Under the pieces are notes generated by a model that saw only the letters and a program-made list of their open reading frames with translations, was not told the DNA's origin and made no database searches. Below are positions 23,425 to 34,468 of a stretch of DNA of 64,000 bases, piece after piece. Source of the stretch: Halicephalobus mephisto. Taxonomy: Eukaryota > Nematoda > Chromadorea > Rhabditida > Panagrolaimidae. The DNA is taken from contig SWDT01000192.1 of assembly GCA_009193035.1 (NCBI GenBank), forward strand, positions 140,001-204,000, written 5' to 3'. The position numbers and the translations under genes are program-made. Numbering within the stretch: the first letter of the stretch is position 1; each line of letters opens with the position of its first letter.

Positions 23425-23689
23425 TAATTTACCCGGAAAAAATTTTTCAAATATTACTGTAGAAAAATTTTTAATCATTATTCAAATTTTTTTTCGAAAA
23501 AAATTCATTTAATTTTTTTTTGAAAAAATCTCAGTTATGAAAACCTCAAGTGGACTGGATGAACTGAGAATCCAGACTGAGGAATTTTGCCGGAGGAAAA
23601 AAAAGAAAACCGGGCCGTTTCCGTTTTCTACTCTCTATGGTAATCAAATTGGACTTTTCACGTAGAAGCCCTCGGCAATCAAAAAGTTT

Positions 23690-24180
23690 AGTCAAATGCA
23701 AATTTCCGAGAAAAAACATTTTTAAAAATAAACTTTTTTAAATTTAAAAAAATGGATTTTTTGGTGTACTGTAATATGTGAAAAAGTTTTCGAAAAAAAA
23801 AATATTTTTAAAAATAAACTTTTTTAAACTTAAAAAAATGGATTTTTTGGTGTACTGTAATATTTGAGAAAATTTCCGAGAAAAAGCATTTTTAAAAATA
23901 AACTTTTTTAAATTTAAAAAAATGAATTTTTTGGTGTACTGTAATATTTTTAAAAAATTCCGAAAAAAATATTTTTAAAAATAAACTTTTTTAAACTTAA
24001 AAAGTGGATTTTTTGGTGTACTGTAATTTTAGAAAAATAAAATTTTTTATTAAAAAGTTTTAAATTTCATTTTTTAGCAAATTTTTAATTTACTGTAATA
24101 TTGAAGGAAATTTTCGAAAAAAATACTTTGAAAATTTTTTAATTTAAAAAAAATATTTAAAACACCGTAATTAAGCCAAT
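23690..24180. repeat. Tandem repeat, about 90-110 bp unit
   Basis: Four copies are marked by AAAATAAACTTTTTTAAA and GATTTTTTGGTGTACTGTAA, near 23728, 23808, 23898 and 23978. A decayed fifth may follow. It lies upstream of the small membrane-protein gene. Confidence 0.7.
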
Positions 24181-24379
24181 AAATTCCGAACATGAAATCG
24201 GAATTGAAAGTTGGTCTCCGGAATTTGGATTTTTAAATTTTTTATTTTTGGTGCATTTTGAAAAGTCCGGTTTTCAGCACAATGTCATACGGTAGAAAAT
24301 AAAAAACTTAGACAAGATAAACATTTAAATTTGTATTTTGATTTTCGATATTTTTATATAATTTCCTTTTTAGTGATCG

Positions 24380-24760
24380 ATTTGTCGTAGAATCTAAAAT
24401 CAAAGTGGATCCGGATTCTTGGTCTGTGTCGGAAAACTAGATCTGGCCTCATCTAGTGCGAAACTAATATGGAAGGAAAAACGTCTCTCGACAGGCATCG
24501 AATCCGCATCGTCTTGTTATCCGGGCAAGTGCTTTTCTCTTAAGCTACGAGAGCGATCTTTTCCACTCCATTCCTGGAAGCAGAATCGTTTCTCCTGAAC
24601 GATCGCTCCTTTCTCGCTACGCTTAATGTCGCGACAGCCTGTTCCGTGAGATATCCCTCGGGGGATTTCCGGACTAACAAGGCCCCGAGTCTTCGGCGGG
24701 GGACTTAACCCAAGTCCCGTGACTTACAGTAACGCGTACTAACCACCGTACTGTTGAATA
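24380..24760. other. GC-richer island containing a tRNA-like element
   Basis: Base composition rises sharply compared with the AT-rich flanks. The left part has a tRNA-like fold on the minus strand (separate entry). The right part holds GGGGGATTTCCGGAC and GGCCCCGAGTCTTCGGCGGG. No open frame of note. It could be a tRNA-derived SINE or an unrecognised structured RNA. Confidence 0.4.
24484..24554 (-). tRNA. tRNA-like sequence (degenerate tRNA or SINE head)
   Basis: Read on the minus strand, CTCTCG at the 5' side pairs with CGAGAG at the 3' side as an acceptor stem. The D-arm is GCTT-AAGAGAA-AAGC. The anticodon arm is CTTG...CAAG around CCCGGATAA. The T-loop is TTCGATG. The Pol III A box (TAGCTTAAGAGA) and B box (GATTCGATGCC) are close to consensus. 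Defects: no U33, a mismatched anticodon-stem closing pair, and a weak T-stem. This is more likely a pseudogene or the head of a tRNA-derived SINE than a working tRNA. The apparent anticodon would be GGA. Confidence 0.45.
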
Positions 24761-25079
24761 CTGTACTGTTGAGTACCGTACTTGTTTTTTTGAATCAGCT
24801 CCGAATAGAAATTTGACCTTATACAGTAATCCAAAATTAACCGTTCAATGATTGAAAATTGACGTCGAACGAAATTCAAATTTCGCATACCTTCATTTTC
24901 GTCTAGAATTCAGAAAACCAAAAACCAATCATCACATATTCCGAAATTCAACGGTTCGTTTTACCAAAGTCGACGATCAAAGTTCAAAGTTAAAATTTTG
25001 ATTTTCCACATTAAAGCAATATTTAAAAATTTTTTCTATTTCAAAAAGCCGCACTATATTTCATCTGAATTGATAACTT

Positions 25080-25420
25080 CCACTTGGTATTTGGATTTTC
25101 CAAATCAAAAATCATATCTTAACACGAAAAGTCAAAATTCTGATTTCGAACATTGACTTTCAACTTTGATGATCAACTTTAATTTCGAACTTTGATGATC
25201 AACTTTAATTTCGAGTTTTTACTTTGAACTTTGACTTCGAACTTTGATGATCAACTTTAATTTCGAACTTCAACTTTCAACTTTGATTTCGAAATTTGAT
25301 GATCAACTTTAATTTCGAGTTTTTACTTCGAATTTTGAAAATCAACTTTGATGTCGAACATTAATGATCAACTCTGATTTTTAACTTTGACTTCCAACTC
25401 TGATCGTCAACTTTCATAAA
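25080..25420. repeat. Degenerate repeat of TTTGATGATCAACTTT units
   Basis: About seven imperfect copies of AACTTTGATGATCAACTTTA, alternating with ATTTCGAGTTTTTACTT. TGATGATCA is partly palindromic. No gene seen between the tRNA-like island and the EXOC8 stop codon. Confidence 0.6.
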
Positions 25421-25537
25421 ACAGAATCTTAAAAAATTAAAAATTCTACCAACATGAAATAACAAAATAAAATACCGGAAATCTCGTTAGTTACCATCAC
25501 TTCAGTAATAATTTAATCTTGCCATTATTTCCAACAA

Positions 25538-28500
25538 TTACACATTAGCAATTTCTTCCTCATATGAGGAAGTTTCATCCTTAACAATATACTCACAAAG
25601 CGTAGGAAATTCAGTATTCAAAAGTTCCGTCAGTAATCCACAACCTTCATCGTAAGTTTCTTCACATAGGGGCAAAACTTGCGAAACCAGGAATTGACAA
25701 GTCAAACCATGGACGTTCTGAGGTTGAGCAGGATTTCCAGCAACAGATTGAAGCTTCTGACCAGCTTGAACGAGAAAAAACAAAAATTCCTTCCAAAGTT
25801 TAATAATAAATCCATCACATAGTCTATCCAGATGGCTCGAATGGAGAATCCTCAGGTCCCTCGACAACGCATAAGCCACCCGAGTAAATTGACAAGCAGA
25901 TGAGGCCAGATTCAGACAGTACTTCGGAGCCACAGAAACAGCCCAATCAATCGACAAACCCAAATCCGACATTTCTTCCAAGTACCTGTTCAAAGCCAGT
26001 TCTGATTCCAGATTATATGGTCTCCATTTTTCTTCCTAAAACTTACAAAAGTCGTAAAAATTCATAAAATTATTTCAGCACAAATTTCTAGGGATTTTTA
26101 GAACTAAACTAAACTACAATTTCGTAATCAACCATATAAAAAATGATTTTTTAGAAAACTACTCTAGTAAGAATTCCTAGCAACTACAGTAATCCACAAT
26201 TCCGGTTTTTTATGGATTGTTTCATAATCAATCATATATAAAAACTAAACTTTTTTATAAACTTGTCTTGACACGAATTTCTAGCAACTACAGTAATCCA
26301 CAATTTCGGTTTTGTGTAGGCTACTTGTAATCTACGATTTCATAATTGATTTTTTAAATTCATTCTAAATCTGAAAACTTCTAAATTAAGGCTACATGAG
26401 GTACATATCCCTGTTCAAAACCCAATCATATATAAAATCACTAATAAATATCAAAAAACCATAACTACCCTTACAGTACTCTATCAAAAAAATAATTTTG
26501 TTTTTAATTTAAATTTCAAAACTCACAGAAATCCTTAGTTTAACAGATTCAAAAATATTTGCAAAATTAGATTCCAAAGCCGACTGCAAACTAGGAGCTA
26601 ACAACCTATGAACTTCAAACGTCAAATCAAGTCCAGCTTCTGCCAATTTTCTGCATTGATCCATCAAAATTCTCCAAGTATGAGCTAAAACCGCCATTGT
26701 TGGAGCCACTTCTACCACATTCCTTCTGATTAAATTCAATAATAATTTTAATTCACTTGATCCAAATTGAAGAATTTGACATAGACTTTTTGGTTGATTA
26801 AGTCCGCCTTTCGTTACATCCAGGATTCCATTTATAAAAATCGCCGAAATCTGCTTGACGTACGACAATGGTTCTTCACTCACGGCCAACTCGTCTGCTG
26901 CATGCCTTAGGGCTTTACTTCTTCTTTTCAAAAACAAATCCATGGCATAAGTGGCTCTATTTAAAGAACACAAAAGTTCCATATTCCTGTAAAGCACGTT
27001 CGAGTTCCCATGAAGAGCACCTGGAGATTTGACTTCATCCGACAGCAATCTAACTACGATTCTTTCTATTCCTGTCCATTTTGCGTTGATTGCCGAATCT
27101 TGACAATTTGAATCTTTCCATTCATTTATTAATTCTACCGCTTTTTCCATTTCTCTTTGAGATATAGCGTCTTCAACTTCGCCAATTAATCCCTCCAGCC
27201 ATTGAGCCAATTCCTCTGATTTTTGTTTTTCTATCTCAGAAGTTATATCTTCTTCTTTTATAGCCGGACCAGCAGACGATTTAGGTTTTGATTGCAGAGT
27301 TCCTTGACCAGCAATTGATTTTCTTTTCGCTAAAAATATTCAATTTTGATTAAATTGAAAAAAAATCACTAAATAAAGGAAAATTTAATAATTGTGTGAA
27401 ATTTTAAATTTTAATTAAACAATGAACGAACAAAGACTTGTCAGCAGAGGATTCAGAAGCTCATGTACAAGAAGTTCGGGAATTCATTCCTAGACGCTCT
27501 GGAGCTTCATATATACGAGATTTAGAGTTATCCCTGGGAGTCCACAGATTCATCTAGAGAGAATTCAGGGATTCAGACATAAATGATTCAAAAGTTAATG
27601 TAGCAGATTCAAAGACCCATGTGTAGAAAAGTTAAATGTTCATATATAAAGAATTCAGAAGTTCATCCTTAAAAAGTTTAAGAATTCATATATAGAGAAT
27701 TCAAGAGGTAATTCATAACGGATTTAAATGTTCATATATATAAAAAATTCAGAGGTTTACGTCCACAAAAAGTCACGTAGAGAATTTGAAACCGTTCTTT
27801 ACAAATGAAAAATCTAAATAAGAATTGAAACATATTGAAAATTGTATAGTAAATCTACGAAAATCTCCAGAACTTTTTAAAAAATTTAATATATAATTGC
27901 TAAACAGTCCGGTAACTGGTAGATTTCGAAATTCATCGAAAATCGGACTCACCTCTGATGGTCGCTTGTCTTTGAAGCGAATTTTCTTGTTGTTGTCTTC
28001 TTTTCGCTTGTTCCACTCCTTCGAACCATTCCCTTTTCACTTTGGCACTTTCACATCGGACATATAGTTGTTCTGGAAAAATCAAAAACTGCAAAATCTG
28101 GTCCGCGGCGTTCCTGGCTCCAATGGCTCTCTTCACGTTGACCACCGCCAAACTGTCCAGATTGTGGACGGATTGCAGCTCAAATCTGTGCTTTGAACTG
28201 TCGGAAGGATATCCGATAAGCAAGGAATCAGTCAAAAGAACTAGTAAAACAGGGTGGATTTCCTCCATCGAATCCGGATTCAGTAAAGTCATCTCGTTCT
28301 GGAGTAGGATTCTGTCGGTTTCTTGGAGATTATTCAGCACACTCGCGACTCCGTCCATCTTCTGCATCAGCACTTGGAGCGGGTTCTGGACCGTGTGTCC
28401 GACAGCACTGGAAGCCTGGTTGCTGGATCGCCTTTTTTCTTGTCCAACTTTTTCCATCATCGATTCCAACAAGTGCTTTTGATCCATCAGGAACGTCGAG

Positions 28501-29285
28501 AGTTGGTAAATTTCCCTTTCCAAGTCTAAAATAAAAAATTATCTGCAAATTTTCACAAAATTGTCCCAAAAATAACTTTTTAGAAACTAAAACAACCTAA
28601 AATTTTGGTTTTCTGATTGTTCCGTAATCTTGTCCGATTTCGAACTATATTTTGTCTTGATAAATCTAGGAATTTACAAACTAGGGTATATGGAGTGTGT
28701 AATTCTTCAAAATTAAAGTTTATATATGAAAAAGTTGAAAATTATCGGAAAAATCGAAACTATCCCGTCGACGTCAGATTGCTTCTCTTGTAATGCGGAA
28801 AATAATAAAATTGATATATGAAAACTTACGGGAAACTTCCTTGGAGGTGTCGATGAATTGCCGATACCTCTCGAAAACGATGTCCTTGATGGCTTCAGAA
28901 GACGAAGCATTTTTCGCATTCAAAGAAGTCCGTAACTGCTGCAATTTTCGCACTTCTTCTCCGCTTCTGAGTTTATGGAGGAATTCATTAATGACTGCAA
29001 ATTTCGAAATTTAAAATTTCATCGAAATTTAAAATTTTTATTTTTATTGAATTTTTTTATTTTTATTTTTATTGAATTTAAAAATTTTTATTTTTATTGA
29101 ATTTAAAAATTTAAATTTTCATCGAAATTTAAAAATTTTTATTTTCGTTGAATTTTTGAAATTTAAAAATTTTTATTTTTATTGAATTTTTTATTTTTAT
29201 TTTCCTTAAAATTTTGAAACTTACATTCTGCGGCGTTGAAATCATCGGAAACGAGATAATTGTCATCTACAGTAATTTCTGCCAT
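25538..29285 (-). CDS. EXOC8: Exocyst complex component 8 (Exo84)
   Basis: Five exons on the minus strand (29285-29225, 28994-28830, 28525-27953, 27329-26527, 26035-25538) join in phase to 699 aa; human EXOC8 is about 725. The N terminus reads MAEITVDDNYLVSDDFNAAE. The Vps51/Exo84-like coiled coil follows (FIDTSKEVSHLEREIYQLS). The PH domain lies at about 165-265 (ILLQNEMTLLNPDS, LLVLLTDSLLIGYP). The helical Exo84 C-terminal domain follows. In the exocyst this subunit helps tether secretory vesicles to the plasma membrane and, in animals, binds RalA through its PH region. Intron 4 carries the repeat shared with MROH1. Confidence 0.94.
26139..26500 (-). repeat. Intronic repeat in EXOC8 intron 4, partner of the MROH1 copy
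   Basis: The reverse complement matches 9430-9797 over about 365 bp with few differences. It begins about 27 nt from the EXOC8 intron 4 donor and stops about 100 nt before the acceptor. Neither splice site is inside the conserved block. Confidence 0.85.
27430..27790. repeat. Degenerate TTCAGAAGTTCAT repeat in EXOC8 intron 3
   Basis: About eight loose copies of AGAATTCAGAAGTTCATATA-like words at intervals of roughly 40-50 bp fill most of the 623-bp intron 3 (27330-27952). Confidence 0.5.
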
Positions 29286-30024
29286 GGAAAAGTGAAAATA
29301 ACGAGGAAATGGGAAGTTCGATCTTTATATCAAGTTGAGATGGAATGAAACAAGATTAGTCCTGGAACGAAATAGTGGACTTCGTGGTATCAGAGGACAG
29401 AACGAACCCAGAATGCTTCTGCCACGAAAACGAGTATTTTATATATAATATTAAATTTAAAACAAGAATAATCCTGAAACGAAATTGTGTATTCAGTTGT
29501 ATGTGAAGGTGAGTAAGCCTAATCCTGAGGCGAAAGTGTAAGCTTAACTATGCTTAAAATGGATCCAAAGTGGTCTTGACACGAAAAATCATCTCTTGTG
29601 AGAAGTGCCATTAGGATTAAGATGAAATAAGGATAGTCTTGAAGGGAACGGAAGCGTTTGGTGATATGTGAAGTTGGAATGAAGTTAAGCAAAGATGGTC
29701 CTGACGCGAAACTTGCACTTGATTATATCAAAAATCAGAACAAAATTAGCTGAAAATGGTCTTGACAAGAAAATCTATCTTTTATGTTAAAGGGTATCAT
29801 TATTTAAAATAATCAAAAGCAGTCTTGAAGTGAAAATGCACATTTGGCGATATATGAAGCTGTTACTCCAAGGAACTGGGGTGGTCCTGACGCGAAAACG
29901 TGCGTTTGGCTGGGAGCCAGCTCCGGGTGCACGCGCCAAATCGCTCCAGCGGCATCTCGTTTTCCGATTGTTTATAATTTTTGATTATCGATTACGTCTT
30001 ATAATCCAGGATTTCCAGACAGAT
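29286..30024. promoter_or_regulatory. Divergent EXOC8/PWWP promoter with an array of GTCCTGACGCGAAA-like motifs
   Basis: The start codons of EXOC8 (minus, 29285) and the PWWP gene (plus, 30025) face away from each other 739 bp apart. Between them about nine copies of a 14-mer lie on the plus strand at 45-65 bp spacing. Positions are roughly 29359, 29470, 29521, 29573, 29636, 29699, 29759, 29822 and 29884. Forms include GTCCTGGAACGAAA, ATCCTGAAACGAAA, GTCTTGACACGAAA and GTCCTGACGCGAAA. Whether they regulate or are only repeat debris is not known. Confidence 0.5.
29933..29940 (-). promoter_or_regulatory. Candidate E2F/DP site
   Basis: The minus strand reads TTTGGCGC, an exact match to the E2F consensus TTTSGCGC, about 85 bp upstream of the PWWP gene start. 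A single 8-mer match can arise by chance, but this is one of the few GC-rich stretches in the promoter. Confidence 0.3.
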
Positions 30025-32770
30025 ATGGATGACCGTCAGTACCACGAACATGATCTGGTCTGGGCGAAGATCAGAGGATTCCCAATGTGGCCCGCGAAAG
30101 TAGGGATTTTGAAATTTTTGATATATAAAAAATTGTTTTTTTCAGATCATAGAAGCCCAAAATAATGGGAAATATTGTGTTTGCTTTTTCGGCACGAGAG
30201 AAACGTCGTTTTTGAAATCTGGCGATCTTCTGCCATATATGGAATACCGGGGGACGTACGAGAAACACAAGACCCAAAAGCCGGAGTACAGACTGGCCCT
30301 GGACGAGATCAGGACAGAAGCCGGGTTGCCGCCTCTGGAGGACGAGGAAGACAAAAAACCTTCTCCAGAAGACTTGATCCAGGAATCGGAAGCGGCCCTC
30401 AGTTCGTCGTTGTTCGGCAGAGTCAGGAAACCCAGTACCCGACTCACGGACAGTAATTTCATCACCATCAATTCCGGGTCCAGAAGAAGACACAACAGCA
30501 ATTCCATCAGTTTCGATTTCAATTTCGAACGACAAAGGAACGATTCGACCTCGAGTTTTCTGGAAAGCAAAAGAGCCAAAATCCCGAGCATAACGGAGTA
30601 CGGCGAGATCGACCTGAACCTCGTGAGTTCCCATATTTCGACCTCCCCCGTTTACCCCCCTTTCCAGACCAGCAGCTTCCTCCAGGGCGATTTGGGTCTT
30701 TCTGGCGTGGATTCCGACTACAGTAACAACGGAGCAAGGATCCCCAGAAGACGACGTACGACTTCGAAACTTCTCTCCGAAATCGTAAATGACACCACCA
30801 ATCGGGCCAGAATCCCCTCCGCTTCTTCTGAGTAAGACATTTCCCAAAATACGTCATTTATTCGAAATTTCAGTCCGAACGGAATGTACGACCTTCTGGA
30901 CAGCATTGCCAGCAGCATGGACATTGGAGAATTCTACAGAGTCGTTGATGCATTGCCGAGTGAGGAATCTGATCGACCACAGACTCCAGAAAACATCTCC
31001 CCAATGCCCAGACAGTCACACAAGTGTCCGAGGTGCAACATCCCTCAGAAATTTGTGGAGTACGAATGGAAGTAAGTTTCAATTTTGAAAATCTTAATAA
31101 CATTAAAGTTGAACGAAAAGTAGTGTGATTTTCTCGAATTTCCAAATTCCCGCGCTAAAGAAAAAACTTTAAAAGTAGTAAATTTAAGGACTACTTTCTT
31201 TGGCTAAAATTTAGAAACTTTAGAAAAATCGTGTCGAGATAGTTTTGTGAAAATCTTAATTTCTACAATATTACAGTTTTTTGAATGCCCACACAAAAAC
31301 AGATTTGTAAAAGTGGAAAAAGTGGCGAATGATGTGGCATGTTTAATTTCTTTTGTTGGGATTTTAGGATTTGCTGGGAAATCCCAAATGAAGTGATTTT
31401 GTCAAGTGTTTATTTTTTATTTTTACAATATAATTGTTTTTCAGATGTCCAAACAACTGCAACGAATATGCTGTTCAACATGACTTCAGGTTGGACAACA
31501 TGGAGGATTTTGAGAGTTACTTTGGCACCGAAGCCCGGAAGGACCCCAGTGTATTCAGCTACAAACATGACTCGAGTGAAAAGAAAGTTAAAATTGACGA
31601 AAGTTCTATCCAATCTAATGGTCAAAGTAAACCGAAAAGACCAAGGTCGTAGTGAGTTTTTAGTGCCATTTTATTAATTACTAAATTACAATATTTGTAA
31701 CTATAGCAATTCTAGCAAAGTCGAAAAGACTCCACCAGTTCAATCGAATGGAGTGAGGCTTTGTATATTCTGCAACGGCCACGTAAGACCCCAAATGTGT
31801 GGAGGAAACAAGCACAGATGGAGATGTGTGGACAAGAGATGCCGGAAATGGTATGGATGGGTGAGAAGTAACGAAGAAATTCCAAAAGATCTAGGTCGAA
31901 AAGGCCGTTGGAAGGACCTGCAGTTGAAGGTTAAAGGTCACACGGAAGATGGTCAACTTGTTCAAATGATTCCTGACAGAAGTGATTCTCCTATTGATGA
32001 ATCTAAAATAAAGAAAAAAAAGAAAAAAGCAGATCCTCCAAAACGTAAGTTTTTATATGGATTTTTCGTTTATACTGGTTCAGGGAGTCTTTTTCGACCG
32101 GTAGTTGTAGTATTTTCAATATTTATCTCTACTTTTATATATAATTATTAATTTTGGGAAGTAGGAAAGGTTTTTCGTGCTTTATATAGTTTTAATTTGG
32201 AGATTTTGAAGTTTTTTCGAGTAGAATGTAATTTTAAAGTCCACTAAATTATGTAAGATGACGGACAATATACGTAAAATCAAAATTGTAAATTAACTTG
32301 ATTTTTGAAACGTTTCAAAATTCGTGTTGAGACGGTTTTTCCAGAAAAGTTAATTTTTTATATATGGTTTATTTTCAGCATTGTCGCCGATGTCGGATGA
32401 GAGAATAAATTACGTCCCTACACAACTTGAAAGTAAAGTTAGGTGGTGGCGTCCTGACAGGAAAAGAGTGGAACCTTCGCCGGAAAAAGAACTACCTGAT
32501 CCAACGTTTGTGGATTTTTCTGCTTCTTTGAAAATTACGGAACATTCTGCAATTGCGATGGACAAAATTACAAGGGCACTAGAAGATCCAATAGATCCTG
32601 GAAGTGCTACTGGATTTGTGGATCATATGTTTGATTATGTTTTTTCATCAATGGGGACCCTTGTTGCTACTGCAGCTGAAAGTATTCCTTATGTAACAGA
32701 TACACAACCGGAATTACCTAGAAAATTATTTGAAACAACTTTGGATCATATTCCACTTCAAAGTCAATAA
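30025..32770 (+). CDS. PWWP-domain protein with two Cys-rich clusters
   Basis: Six exons (30025-30099, 30146-30831, 30874-31071, 31445-31651, 31707-32044, 32379-32770) give 631 aa. The N-terminal PWWP domain (residues 1 to about 85) shows HDLVWAKIRGFPMWPAKI, so binding to methylated histone H3 (H3K36me-type) on chromatin is expected. A Ser/Arg-rich linker follows. Then come two cysteine clusters: CPRCNIPQKF...KCPNNC, and CIFCNGHVRPQMCGG with HRWRCVDKRCRKWYGW. The second resembles a CxxC...CxxxxC transposase-type zinc ribbon. A Lys-rich patch (KIKKKKKK) and a 120-residue C-terminal region of unknown fold complete it. I do not recognise a named ortholog. The frame is open further upstream to 29830, but the ATG at 30025 fits the PWWP start. 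Confidence 0.85.
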
Positions 32771-32834
32771 GGTTTTTGTTCAGTTTTGGTGTAGTCGTTT
32801 TGTTGAGTTTGGTTTTTTTGGTTGAAAAATATAA

Positions 32835-34468
32835 TCAGCATTGGAGTAACTGTCGGAGCCAACGATTATGGTAATTGGAAGTGTGGGGTCTGGAAAAGAT
32901 TAAGTGTTGTCGTTGTGGAAATAGTGGTTTTTGAATTCCCGCGTAAAAGAAGAGAGAATTGTAAAAGGGGGAAATCTGGCAATTTAATACCGAAATTGAC
33001 TTTTTATTTTTCAATGATTCTAGAGGTTTTAGAAATTCGTTTTGAGACATTTGGAAAATATTTTTTTTGAATTTTTGAATTCCCGCGTAAAAGGAGAGAG
33101 AATTGTAAAAGTGGAAAATCTGGCAATTTAATACCGAAATTGACTTTTATTTTTCAATGATTCTAAAGGTTTTGGAAATTCGTTTTGAGACATTTGGAAA
33201 ATATTTTTTTTGAATTTTTGAATTCCCGCGTAAAAGGAGAGAGAATTGTAAAAGTGGAAAATCTGGCAATTTAATACCAAAATTGACTTTTTTATTTTTT
33301 CAATGATTCTAGAAATTTGTTTTGGGACAATTTGGAAAAATATGTTTTTAATTTTTTATGGTTGATTACGAAATAATCCATCCAAAACAGAAGTTGTGGA
33401 TTACTGTAATTTCCGAAAATTGAAAAACATTTTTAATTTTTATGATTTTTGGAAACTTACTTGTGGATGATTTTTCCGTTTTCGAAAGTGTAGGTTACGG
33501 TAACGATCCTCTCAGAATCCATCTTCGGGACGTCGACGTTGAAGTAGACGTGGGCGATGTTGCCGTTGGGAGTGTACCATCTGGCCAGGTAACGGTATCT
33601 TTGGGAACAATGGTGGCCTGTGGTAGAAATGAATTCTACAGTATACGTCAGGAGAGTACTGTAGTTCCAAGTCTGAAATAATTTTATAAAAATATTCGTT
33701 TTTTTATTTTTTTTTATAAAAATATTCATTTTTTTATTTTTTTTTATAAAAATATTCGTTTTTTATTTTTTTTATAAAAATATTCATTTTTTATTTTTTT
33801 TTATAAAAATATTCGTTTTTTATTTTTTTTAATAAAAATATTTGTTTTTTTATTTTTTTTTATAAAAATATTTGTTTTTTATTTTTTTTATAAAAATATT
33901 CGTTTTTTTATTTTTTTTTATAAAAATATTCGTTTTTTATTTTTTTTTATAAAAAACTTACTTTTTCGATCATTTCAATAATTTTTTCTCTTCCGATTTC
34001 TTGGTTGAAAAACTTTGCCTGAGGCCATCTGATCAACTCGATCTTCGGGAAAGTGACGGACTTCTGAAAACGGTTAACGAGGGAATTCTGACTTCTGGAG
34101 GTGGTTTTGACAAGATCGTTTTTTTTTATGTCGTTGATGAGTCTCCGGGTGGGGGTCGGTGGGGGGTCCCAGTCGAGCCAGAGATCTCTTTCGTCATTTC
34201 GGAGATTTCTGAATTTTTCGGAAATGGACTTCGATCTGGCTCTGGCTGAGAATATTTCGTCATCACTTGGCAAATCAGGATCCAAAATTCCGAAAAACGA
34301 ATCGCTAGAGGTACTACTAATTGTCGAATTTGAAATTTTCGAAAATCTCCGAGGAAAATATTCTAGAAAAATCTCCTTCAATAAAGATTGATGAAGGATA
34401 TCCTCAACGATGGATTTAGCAAGAACATTACTTCTCTGGATCCAGTATTGTTCTCTCGGAGTAGCCAT
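32835..34468 (-). CDS. Unrecognised 257-aa protein, possible NTF2-like fold
   Basis: Three exons (34468-33962, 33672-33461, 32889-32835) join in phase to 257 aa. The N-terminal half (MATPREQYWIQRSNVLAK) is helical, then Ser-rich and basic. The second half reads KFFNQEIGREKIIEMIEK, then LLTYTVEFISTTGHHC, RYRYLARWYTPNGNI and ERIVTVTYTFENGKIIHK. That alternation of helix and strands is reminiscent of NTF2/SnoaL-like domains, but this is a guess from pattern only. The last exon is 55 bp with a CTTTTCCAG acceptor and ends LRQLLQC. The gene converges on the PWWP gene; the stop codons are 64 bp apart. Confidence 0.65.
32933..33350. repeat. Three tandem copies of a 143-bp unit
   Basis: GAATTCCCGCGTAAAAG recurs at 32933, 33078 and 33220. 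Each unit also has GGAAAATCTGGCAATTTAAT and AGAAATTCGTTTTGAGACA. The latter is the reverse complement of the dispersed GTCTTGACACGAA motif. The array fills the last intron of the minus-strand gene. Confidence 0.85.
33685..33955. repeat. Tandem repeat of about 31 bp, TATAAAAATATTCGTTTTTT
   Basis: Nine near-identical copies of TTATAAAAATATTCGTTTTT plus TATTTTTTT fill practically the whole first intron (33673-33961) of the minus-strand gene. Confidence 0.85.

Noticed and set aside
28042..28482. 146-aa plus-strand frame
   Set aside because: Antisense shadow of the EXOC8 PH-domain exon.
30071..30924. Several minus-strand open frames of 68-258 aa
   Set aside because: They lie opposite the PWWP gene's large second exon, have no domain, and are antisense shadows of a GC-richer coding exon.
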